NCBI GenBank assembly: GCA_031216445.1
Contig: CM062204.1
Coordinates: 9,974,501 to 10,038,500, forward strand
From: Lateolabrax maculatus
Lineage: Eukaryota > Chordata > Actinopteri > Acropomatiformes > Lateolabracidae
Direction: 5' to 3'
Length of the DNA: 64,000 bases
In this document: positions 54,042 to 64,000 of the stretch, in pieces
Numbering within the stretch: the stretch's first letter is position 1
How the letters are laid out: every line of letters begins with the position of its first letter
Position numbers and translations under genes: made by a program
Notes under the pieces: model-generated
Told to the model about the DNA's origin: nothing
Seen by the model: only the letters and a program-made list of their open reading frames with translations
Database searches by the model: none

Positions 54042-55514
54042 ATCACTTGTGCAAGACCCCAACCTCTTTGCTAGTGGTGTGTGATAAACTGTTTGGCCGA
54101 CACAGCGCAGCAGAACGGGCCGTGCCTGTACAGATAACAAGGCGGCAGGCATCTGGCAGAGTTCACTGGCCTGGACACACAGACACACGGACAGAGGGCT
54201 GATGCAAGCTATGGCCCCACTTCAGTCAGAGGAAACCACATCTTTGCAAGCACAAAAAAAAAAAAAACAACACAAAAAAAAACAACAACAACTGTGCTAT
54301 ACTTTATTTTCCGTTCGCTGTTCCTGTATTTCTCTTTCTCGTAAGGCAGGAAAGTTCTGGGGGGAAGTCAGTGTTTGAAGAGCAAATATGTACGAGGACA
54401 CGGTCATCAGAAAATACATATTGGTTACAAAGGGCTAGAAAATTGTGTCTAGGCTATTTCTCTTGTAATGAAATACAGAATATAACTAGTTTTCTTTGCC
54501 GTATTGGTCAGGTGCCTGTGTACATCAGTGGACACTTAAAAGTCATCTTGCTGACCTTTTCTGGCTTCGCTCGGTCTCTCTGGTTGGCAAACACTCTGAC
54601 GGAGACACACACAAACACATACACGCACTATTTGACCCCAGTGTTAGCTCTAGTGTTAGCAGTAAGGCTGCGGCGGATGTCCCTCTGTTGACTCTGAATG
54701 ATGTAAGCTCGAGATGAGCCCTGCAGATTAAGAGTGAAGGCAAACAAAGGGCCCTGCCAAGATGAGCCACAGTGTATACAGATTAATATAACAATACAGC
54801 CACACGAGCGCTGCCGTAAACCATTTGCATAACTCTTTTTAATGTGTTTCGGAAAATTTCCTTGCTTTGCTTTGAGGGGATACCCCCACATGGAAACTTA
54901 TACCTAGGTGGTCCATTCCAGCCGACATCGGTTGTTTACCTAGCCCGGCTGAGGATCACAGAGAGGGGAAGCAGACAAAGAGCGATGTGTTGTCTTTGAC
55001 AGCCACACGCACTTTCATATAGATCCCACACACACACACACACAGAGAGAAAAGTGTCATATATGTAGCACATCATCATCACTCATGAATTTTCAAAAAT
55101 TGTGTTGCATTTTCCCCTCAATCAGGAAAGACAACCCCTAGGTAGCAGGAATGCTTTATGTCTGATTCGTGTGGTCACGATAAACAAACAGGAGTGTTTT
55201 GCAGTTAGCAAGGATACAAAGATTCAGGATGGAGGGATTTATTCAGAAAGCAGAACTACATCTTAAGAACAGATTTTGATAGGGAAGAAAAACAAAACAG
55301 GTGATGCCCATCGAGCATATCCAAAATATGAAGAAGCCTGTCTTCCTCTTGACCTCACTGTCAATATAGCGGGAGAGGCTTGTATCTTTTGTGTCTGATA
55401 ACAGTTTAGGCAGATTGGTCAGTGTTTGGCATTCAAACTCTGGGGCCTTGACACTAGCAGCATAGGGCACGGCAGAGGGGCATGACAGCACAGTTGACAA
55501 AGCAGCGAGTTGAA

Positions 55515-55518
<4 letters not shown>

Positions 55519-55565
<47 letters not shown>
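55519..55565. repeat. (AAT)n microsatellite
   Basis: About 15 ATA/AAT units. Confidence 0.97.
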
Positions 55566-58500
55566 TTAGAATGAAAATTGTCTTCTTGGTTCAACTTGCT
55601 CTAAAAACTTAGATTTTAGAAATTGGAAGAACTGACAGCAGTTTCAGACATATGAAGCTTAGTAAAAGTTCAGTCAGGAAGACGATGTAATTTTCATGCT
55701 TTCTACTTATTAGATTTTTGCATTTTATACTAATTTAATCAGCTGAAAAGTACCATGACATACCGTGATGTGAGCCAATCATCTTGTTGCTGTCAAACTT
55801 TTAAATCTGTTCCGTTCTCTGCTGCTGCCAGTTGTCATTTCAGTGTCCTATTGATGCGACCTCCACCCACTTTCATCAGAACGAGCAGAAACCAGAACTA
55901 ATGGGTCTTTCCATTGAGCTCATCAGGAATCCCTCCACACATCTCATCGATACAGATAATCAGCTGTGTCTTCAACTTTTTCTATTGTGCACATTAGATC
56001 AAATATGTTTTTTTTTATTATTAACTCTCTTCCCCTTCTCTTTCTCCCCTGACTGCTGAAAAGCCAGATCCACTTAAATACGAAAACAAGTACTGCATAG
56101 AAACAGGGTTTTGGGATGACATGTGGGAATTCAGAAACTGACACACACAACTGATGTTTTCTCCCCAAATCCTCTCCCATCTGCATAGTGTGGTATCATT
56201 TATCATGATTACATTTTGCTTCTTCTGGAGTACAGACACCACACTCCCCTCATTTTTTAACCACCACCCCTCACCCCCGTCAGTCTTACCTGTCGCCCAA
56301 CACTCAGTGCTGCTCTCAGCCCTCTGTGGGGGTTCAGCATGTGTTAACATGACAGATTGAGCCCCAGTGGGAACCTTAATTGCATCATTTCATGGATGCG
56401 AGTCAGTGCTGTGGTCCGGGAGAGTAAACAAGCTCTGAATCCAGGAGCAGGAGAGGGAGAAGGAGAAGGACGGGGAGAGGGGGAGTGATGGAATGAAGAG
56501 TGCATGGAAAGAGGAACGGAAAGGAGTTAGTATAAAGACGACAAGAGGAAGTGCTTCAGGATGGGAAATTGGTGTCAATAACTGAGGTATTGAGATTAAT
56601 TGAAGAAGTGTGAAATGTGAGATAGTGGAGGTGTGAAGAAGGGGAAAAAAAATATCTTAGCTAATAACAAAAACAGACAAAAATCCACAGCCTTGAACAA
56701 AAACACCCAAACCTCCTCCAAGGTGGTCGCTGAGGGAGGTTTGTTTTGTTATGTGATAAGCGGAGAGTTAAGTGAGGCAGAAGGAAAAGGCAGCGGCAGC
56801 AGCAGGCTGGTTGGAAAGTGTGTCTTCATTAGTAAGTGATCTGGGCCAGGGAATATGAGATTTCAGCTGCCTCGGCCGTGCGTTTCGGCAGTAGTACTCA
56901 CTGAGTCAGCCCAGAGTAAACACATGAGGTCACAGAATACACTACGCAATTAGGGGTGTGTCAAAACCAGATATACAACCGGGGGATTGACATGCACACA
57001 GATGTACACATGCGCACACACACACATAACAAAAAAATGCAGGTACAGACTCGCTGAAACAACTACCACAGATGTTTCCACAGTCCAGATCCAATATTCT
57101 CACATAAATCAATATGTTGGAACCCGGAGGGGCCACAATGTATATTTAAAATCACAAGAGACCAGTGCCAATGTGGACAAACACAGATGTTAATGCACAA
57201 CATAAATCAACGTTGCTCCCCAACTAGGATCCTTCCCTGACAAGACATCATGACTTCATGTATTAACACAAGACATCAAACTCAGCCAAATAGTACAACA
57301 TACCGTACATTTAACAGTGATTTCCACCGTTTTGCCGTATGAAGTGGTAATGCACAGTTAGATCACAGTGGAAACAGTTATTCATGGTGCAGGCAGAGTT
57401 AAACAAGACTTGAAGGGATGTCACAATCATACTGAATATCTGGAGATATTTACAGAAAAGTGTCATAGGTGGACATGGGTGGTATCAGAGAAATCGAGTC
57501 GTTGGAGTCAACAGTTGGAATAAAGCATTGTACTGTGGGTTTGATAAAGGAGCAGTGCAGGACAAAGAGGAAAATTGGGGAAAAACTTTCTTTGTTTGGG
57601 TAGTTATAAAGGGAAAGTCTAAAACCTTAAAACATGGTGGTGTACATTTAAAATAATGTAGTTCTACCAGCTTTTGGTACATTTCTTTTTTTTATACCTA
57701 TGTGTTTTCAGCTATTACATCATTAAACAACATATTTAACACCGACTCAACACATTTCAAGTTTCCATGTATGGCTGGGTAGAATTATATATGGTTTTTC
57801 CACTACGTAAGTCTCCATACTGTACCTGCACCGACACTGTGTTATGCTTTACCTACACGTGCACACTGTAGTTTGTACCTAAACCTTACAGTCACAAGGA
57901 CACCTAAATATTATTTTTCCCTTGAACTGGTTTGTTAACAAACTGTCTGACTGCTCGTCTTTCTTTCCCCATATTGTAGTAACGATGCTGTAATGTTTCA
58001 AGATCTCAGCAATTAACCTGTAAAGTAAAACTGTATCATAAAAGCAATGACAAAACAATGAAAATAAGATCCAAATAGTAATAAACCAGAATTGTCCTTC
58101 GAGTGTTGAAAAGTACACCTTCACAAGTAGCAACGTTATCAATATCAGCTCTACAGTATGCATCCATTATATTTGAGGAGTCTAAGACTTGTGTTGGCAG
58201 ACCAGACCTACACCTGTATGCATGCAGTAGAATAAATAGCCCATATAATATTATATTATTACTATCATATATATTATTTTGCACCTCTCCTTAACCCACA
58301 TCACTCTTTGTGTGTATCGATTAATAATTTCTGTGCTTGATTACAATGGCACAAGGCAGTGATTGTTCCCAAACAAAAGCAGCTATTGCATATCTACTGT
58401 ATCTCCCACAGGATGTAATACATTAATGCAGAATGGAAACGCAAGTAAATACAGCATAATGAATTGTTCGCTTTCGTCTGGAGAAAAAGAATGACGTTTT

Positions 58501-59639
58501 TCTTTTTAATCACGGGGCTATTGTTTTTTCCTGTTATTTCCTGTTTTTTCCTGTCTCCTCCTGTTACCCTATAAGTATTGCTTGTGCTGGCTCTTTCGCT
58601 CATGTATACAGTATTATAGCATGCACTTCCAGCCATCTCAGTCCTACAAATATTTGGTATACAGGCTCCTCATGTTTATTCAAAGTACTGGGTTACACTG
58701 TTTGGGAAAGATAGCCAGACAAGGGCCCTTTGGGAAGGAAAAAGAAAACTATTCCAAATGAAAAGTAATGATTCATGCCACAGATAGTGTATAAACTCGA
58801 ATACACGCTGGACCTCGCAGCACTATTGGACAGTTCCACTTTATGCAATTTTGATTGGATCTGAACAGTGCAACTTAGTATTGCATTACTCTAAATATGG
58901 CAGTGTGTGCACTTGTGCGTATGTGTGAGTGAGACCAGAGTGAGGTGGGTGGTCTCCACTCACTATCATTATACAACACAAAGCCTCATTGGTATTTTGA
59001 AAAGGAAATTAATATTGCCATCAGCAGTGGCTCTTGCGTGTGTGCCACCATGCATGAGCGTGTTTGTGTACTTCCGAAAAAACAGAGTGGAGAATTTCCA
59101 CTTCAACTGAGGAATTTTCAGGCTGAACTTTGAGCGATGCCATGACGCTGCATGACGACATAGCAGCCATCACGGCTCTCTCCTCACTGTCAACTCCGCA
59201 GGCAGCTTTTCCATTCAAGCAGGAGTAAAGGGAAAACCCTGGGCCTGTAGCCACATTGGCCCTAGTTTAACTTAAACATTTTCTCAACATCCTTCTCTTT
59301 ACTCTTTTTACCTGGCTGGAGGACAAACTGTCAGTGGAAATGTTGCAGCTGACTTACCAGAAATGAGACTATTCCCAGTATGGGGCCATGACCAAGGACA
59401 GGGTTCTTATACATTGAATTACCATCCTATATTAACAGATGATGTCTACACTAAAATCTTAGATAACACTTTATTTTATGGGTCTATAATTTCAGAATGA
59501 TTACCTTATAGTTGAGATGTGTTTCTTTAGTGCCATTGTTTTTGTAATATAGTGAGAGTATAGAGACAGACAGGAAACATGGGGAGAGACAAAGACGTTT
59601 CCAACTAAGTAAAAATTGGGGTTTTATTTTATGCGTCTC

Positions 59640-59965
59640 AAAGGAATAGTTTGACATTTTGGGAAATACACTTATCAGCTTTTTTGCCGAAAAAAGTAAG
59701 ATGACGAGATCAATAACACTGTCATATCTGTACGATAAATATGAAGCTACAGTAAGCAGCCAGTGACCTCAGCTTAGCAAAACAACTGGAAACTTTTAGC
59801 CTTCCTCTTTCCAAGGGGAACAAAAAAAGCCCAAAATTACAAGTTGTGGGTTTATGGGGTGTTATGCAGTGGACAATTCCTTGCTGGGAGCAGTGACTTC
59901 CTGGAGACTCCGCTGGTTGCCTGGCTGTGACGACGAGATCTGACAAAAACTGAAGTACACAGACC
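59640..59965 (+). repeat. Best-preserved copy of the AAAGGAATAGTT-type teleost repeat
   Basis: AAGGAATAGTTTGACATTTT GGGAAATACACTTATCAGC, CTGTACGATAAATATGAAGC, TACAAGTTGTGGGTTTATGG GGTGTTATG and GGGAGCAGTGACTTCCTGGA. Non-coding. Confidence 0.7.
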
Positions 59966-61793
59966 AAATATAACGTGTTAATTATTGAGCGTTTTATTTT
60001 GTTATTTTTACCTTTGGACTGAGCCAGGATAGAACTAACCGTCTCCAGGCTGTGGCCTCATACGTAACGGACAGAAGAAGAAGAGTAGTATCAACAGTCT
60101 CACAACAGTGAACCATTCCTCGTTAATGTTGACTCAAAGACTGAAAGTGAATTCTTTACTATTTAACGTCACCACAAGGTTCACTATTAGCTGTTCCAGA
60201 GCTTTCAATCATTTCGCATGTTCTTCCTCAGGAGATGTTGCTTGCCCAGCCATCATAAACCAGCATGGAGCAGGTGCTGAAAAGTGCTCAGAAAAATAGA
60301 AACTTCTTGAACATCTCAGTGACAAGTGGGCTGCTCCGTCTGCTAATGAAGGTCATGTGAGACGATCAAAAGCTCCAGAACAGCTAATAGCCAGTAACCG
60401 AGGCTTGTGGTGCGATTGTTGTGTTAAAGGGAAATTCACCAATCTGGTGGGTCTTAGACGATGCAAAAAATGTCAAATTTATGCTAAGGCAGACAATAAA
60501 ACAATAAAAATGGACAATAAAATTTGCAGCAAAATGCAAATTATTATTACACTTCTCATAGGAACCTTTTCCCATATTATAGTAGTACTAATTTACATAA
60601 GGAAAACTATAAGGGAAATCTAAAGCTTTACCATATATTACTGAATATCAAAAAGAAGAGACAAATATTTCAGACATGCTATAAATTTTAATAGACATAT
60701 TGATATTTCTGTAGAGAAACAAAGTTATCCCTAGTTTTATTTACAATACAGGAATAAAAAAAAAATTATCACATACAGTACAATGGTAAAAACAACATAG
60801 AGAACTTAAATAATTATTTTATTTGTGTAACTACTTAAATAATGAAAATGGTTATTCTATTCACACCACGCCCTCTCAGCAGCTACAATGCAACTTTCAC
60901 ATTAAGTGCTAAAAAAATTATAATTTTCCATTTTACAGCATGAATTCCATTTTGACCAGGTAGAGTTGATTTATTTCAGCAAACACAAGCGAGGCGGGAT
61001 ATGAAGAACAAATATATTTCTACGGACACGGAACGTCAATTAACCATGATACTTGGACACTTTGTTTTTCAAAATAAAAGTTGGGTAGTGAGCAAAAATG
61101 CAACTGTTTGCCTCCAAAACTGTTTAACACAATGACTGATGGTTCTGTCAAGACTCATTTTATGGAATTTAAATGGCAAAAGATCAAATGTGGAGTTCTT
61201 AATAAGATAAGTTATTAGTTTAAGAGAATATGGGCATGCACGTGTATAAACTTCAGTCTGGCATCTGAAAAGACAAAACACATTAATGTGGCTCCAGCCA
61301 ATCCCAGTCTGTGTTTTACTTTTTTCTGACAACGTCTAGGAGTCAGATGCTCATTAGAGTGTGACGCTCAAACTTATCTCCATTAGACAGATCCTCAGGT
61401 TAATCTTTAATCTGCTCTCCACAGATAAGATCTGCCTCTGACTGTGAACTGCTTCCACAGTGCCTTGGTGGCCCCACGGGATCTTTGATCATTTCACAAA
61501 AGAGACACATTTCTGACAGGTACTAAAACCTAATGTCAGGGAAAAGAATTAGATGGACTCAGTCAACTGCTCCGAATTAGTCTGTGCAGGCACCGACATG
61601 CATAACTTCTACACACCTCACGTCTCTTTCTTATCAGAGGAAAAAGCTGCATATGTATAAGTACAAGAACATGAAATGACATGAACTGACAAGCTTAGTG
61701 TAAAACTGCTTTCTATAAACACCATTCTCTCCCATATATTATTACGCTTAAAAAAATAAACCCTCCTCTATGATAACAATAGTAATGCTATAG

Positions 61794-61824
61794 TTTTTTT
61801 TTTTTTTTTTTTTTCTTTTTTTTT
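61794..61824. repeat. Poly(T) tract
   Basis: About 31 bp of T with one C. Confidence 0.95.
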
Positions 61825-61957
61825 GCAATGCTAAGTAGTACTTAGGTAAGCTCTACTGGAAATATACATCACTGCACTATCTCTTCCCTTTGTAGTTTTG
61901 AGTTCAGGTTCGGTTTCAGTGTGTGACGCAATGAAAGGAGTTGAACCATACCTGCGA

Positions 61958-61960
<3 letters not shown>

Positions 61961-61994
<34 letters not shown>
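61961..61994. repeat. (TG)n microsatellite
   Basis: 17 TG units. Confidence 0.97.
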
Positions 61995-61996
<2 letters not shown>

Positions 61997-62456
61997 AATG
62001 TGAAACAACTCTCATTGCGCTTTTAATGACAAATTCATTTTGAATAATAAAGTGAATGAAACAAAAAATGAATACAGTGCATGGGTGCCAATAACTCCGT
62101 TCAGATTGTATGAAACTGGTTTTGACAAAATGTTCTCACTCAGTTGTACCTATTTCTGTGTAGGCAACAGTCTTCTGTTTTAGATCCATTCTGTACACTG
62201 ATAGCAAGTGAGTGTTGCCAAACAAAGTATACATACTGTATACTGTTATAGCTTTTATGACAATGTACCCACAAACTAAATACAACATCATAAGTGAGAC
62301 AACATGGTTCATCTCTCTTGTACTAGTGCCTTTAGGTTACTATAGCACAAAGCAAACTGCGGCCTCTATGTGACCCACAACTCTCATTGACTTCTCAGCT
62401 TTTTATAACTGATGCAGAGGTGCAGAGGGTTCCTTCAAAGTCTGTGTGTGCAGACA

Positions 62457-62462
62457 TTTATT
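62457..62462 (-). terminator. Candidate hhip polyadenylation signal
   Basis: AATAAA on the minus strand about 0.6 kb after the hhip stop. Other signals exist further down; use not proven. Confidence 0.3.
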
Positions 62463-62895
62463 TTGCTGGGTTTTGAATGGACCATGAGAACAAATTGGAC
62501 CTTGAGCCACGCTACTCCTTACAATTTTGAATCCTGAAAGAACCCCTGAACAATCAACTGTCTCCACTGATATGCCTCAAACTCCATTTTGGGGGGGGGG
62601 GTTAAGTAAGGCAACAGATAGCCCCTGAAAAGATCCAAAGTCTTGAGTTAATATGGTCTGTTCCTGTGGAGTTCCTGTTCCTGTAGACGTCCTGTTCCTG
62701 TGGAGTCGGCCGTGAACTTCCATTACTTGGCCATGCTTGTCAATCATCTCGCTGCTGTCTGCAGGTCTCTCTGAAAAATGAACACGGCTTGGATGCCAGG
62801 CCTGGTGCTCAAGAGCAAGTAGCTTATAGGCGGAAGAGGAAGAGTTCGGTATGGTGATGAGTATGAAAAGCAGTCTGACAGGGATCCTGTGTGTA

Positions 62896-62898
<3 letters not shown>

Positions 62899-62936
<38 letters not shown>
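62899..62936. repeat. (GT)n microsatellite in the hhip 3' flank/UTR
   Basis: About 19 GT units, 130 nt after the hhip stop and therefore probably transcribed as CA repeats. Confidence 0.96.
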
Positions 62937-62938
<2 letters not shown>

Positions 62939-63066
62939 ATGCCTGTGTGGGTGTGAGGGAGATTAAGAGGCCACATTAAGGACACCTCGTTAGAGTCTGC
63001 TGGTGGTGGTAGGTAGATTTGTGTCAACTTGGGGATGACAGCGGGGAGCAGCCCCCCTCTGCACCC

Positions 63067-63263
63067 CTATACGATATAGCTGGTCAGATCTAGGAGGTAC
63101 GAGGTCATGTCAATGATGTGGTCCAGTATGCCGTCTTTCTCCTGGTCATTGGGCATACCCCGCTCGCTCTTCTCACACTGGGCCCCAGAGTAGCCGCTCT
63201 TACACAGGCACTTGTTGGGCTCCATACACACTCCTCCGTTGCGGCAGGCTGGTTCACATTTGG
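63067..63263 (-). CDS. hhip: hhip last coding exon (EGF-like domain, hydrophobic C-terminus, stop)
   Basis: 197 bp; acceptor TGGCCGTAG after a CT-rich tract; ends at 63067 in the frame of LLDLTSYIV. Confidence 0.95.
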
Positions 63264-63699
63264 CTACGGCCACAGAGAGAGAGAGAGAAGAGAAGAAAAC
63301 AGAGCGGTCAAAAGTCAACTAAGAAAAGACGGCAAGAAACACAAGCCGGTATTCTGTTTCATTCAGAATTTAAGTCACAAAAGATCAAATAGGTTTTTGA
63401 TGATTTAAAAGAAAAACTGTGGCAGGCCTTCTGTTGCATGTGCATTACTACACCTCATTTACACATCTGGAGAGGAAAAACACACGGATGTTCATCCAGA
63501 TGACACTACCCCGAAAGCAGCAGATGCAAATTTACGAAAAAGGCACTCACCAACTCGGCAGAAGGGTCCCTCCCAGCCGGGGCTGCAGCAGCACTTGCCA
63601 GTAGGAGTGCAGTGTCCGTTCTTACAGTGTCTGGAACAAGCTGTCATCAGCAGCTCTGGAGGCTCCACCGGACGCTGGCACTCCTTCGGGGCATGAGGC
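63067..63699 (-). CDS. hhip: hhip, hedgehog-interacting protein, C-terminal exons (gene continues beyond window)
   Basis: Cell-surface antagonist that binds Hedgehog ligands through a beta-propeller not present in this window. Two coding exons are seen: 63551-63699 and 63067-63263, joined in frame (FCRV-AKCEPAC). They encode the two C-terminal EGF-like domains: HCKNGHCTPTGKCCCSPGWE with GPFCR, then AKCEPACRNGGVCMEPNKCL followed by CKSGYSGAQC. After these comes the characteristic hydrophobic end ILDHIIDMTSYLLDLTSYIV and a stop. The last 11 residues (SYLLDLTSYIV) are identical to the human HHIP C-terminus, which mediates membrane association. The rest of the gene, over 80% of the protein, lies past 64000. 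Confidence 0.96.
63551..63699 (-). CDS. hhip: hhip penultimate coding exon (EGF-like domain)
   Basis: 149 bp with acceptor CAACTGTTGCAG and donor GTTG|GTGAGT. Encodes PHAPKECQRPVEPPELLMTA and the CCC-containing EGF. Confidence 0.93.
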
Positions 63700-64000
63700 C
63701 TGCAACAGTTGTTAGAAGGAGGGAAAGTCAATATTATAATATGACAAGAATAATGTTATCGCTTATTAATGTCTTTCAGTAAAGTCATTCTCTGATAAAG
63801 TTATGATACTCTATTAATGCAACACAACAGCAATCGCACAATTGAAGTTATTTAGGGAATATAATCTGAAAATATTGTTTTTTTAGAATGTTGCATGATC
63901 CTTAGCATATAATAATATATAACTTAAATCAGTAATTCCCAACTCCAGTAATTAAGACCCATTGGTTATTATTCTATTTGTCTAAAAGGGAGCAAATAAA
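63700..64000 (-). other. hhip intron, cut by window edge
   Basis: AT-rich intron sequence upstream of the penultimate exon; nothing else seen. Confidence 0.7.

Larger units (their letters stand above)
46946..63066. other. Intergenic region between hhip and the EGF gene
   Basis: About 16 kb including the hhip 3' UTR at its upper end and the 5' flank of the EGF gene at its lower end. It contains CA/GT, CCTT and AAT microsatellites, several dispersed repeats and a perfect hairpin at 53221-53262. No gene recognised; orthologues of ANAPC10, ABCE1 and OTUD4 were looked for in the translated frames and not seen. Confidence 0.6.

Noticed and set aside
60357..60623. 88-codon plus frame with a CDCC...CKKC pattern and a hydrophobic end
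   Set aside because: Starts inside AT-rich sequence, matches no family I know, and the cysteine spacing is not a recognisable zinc-finger. Probably chance.

Overview
The window looks like nuclear DNA of a ray-finned (teleost) fish. The genes are vertebrate, intron-containing and spliced with GT-AG sites. Introns are short to moderate, CA/GT microsatellites are abundant, and much of the non-coding DNA consists of short interspersed elements typical of teleost genomes. No bacterial-type gene, operon, CRISPR array, rRNA or intact tRNA was seen. The species cannot be named from the sequence; percomorph-like repeats hint at a spiny-rayed fish, but this is weak.

All four recognisable genes lie on the minus strand, so transcription runs from high to low coordinates. 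In transcription order they are: (1) the 3' end of hhip (hedgehog-interacting protein), last two coding exons at 63.07-63.70 kb; (2) a complete seven-exon gene for a small secreted five-EGF protein of the nephronectin/EGFL6 type at 40.16-46.90 kb, which ends right after the fifth EGF and so has no MAM domain; (3) a complete six-coding-exon smad1 at 6.40-12.76 kb, with a probable non-coding first exon and GC-rich promoter region near 22.0-23.8 kb; (4) the 5' part of mmaa (mitochondrial MMAA GTPase), four coding exons between 2634 and the window edge, with a CpG-rich promoter at 2.2-3.1 kb.

Gene order and strand match the human 4q31 order HHIP...SMAD1-MMAA. Human ANAPC10, ABCE1 and OTUD4 lie between HHIP and SMAD1 and were not seen here; instead the interval carries the EGF gene. 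hhip and smad1 act in Hedgehog and BMP signalling. mmaa is a B12-pathway housekeeping gene, linked to them only by conserved synteny.

The rest (3.1-4.9, 12.8-22.0, 23.9-40.1 and 46.9-62.4 kb) is intronic or intergenic. It holds several dispersed repeat families with multiple copies in the window, a Harbinger-like MITE, hAT-like MITEs, a degenerate SINE, a perfect 18-bp hairpin, an 83-bp tandem duplication and many microsatellites. Open reading frames there are short and look like chance or repeat-derived frames. I found no clearly novel biological system; the best candidate for follow-up is the MAM-less nephronectin/EGFL6-like gene.
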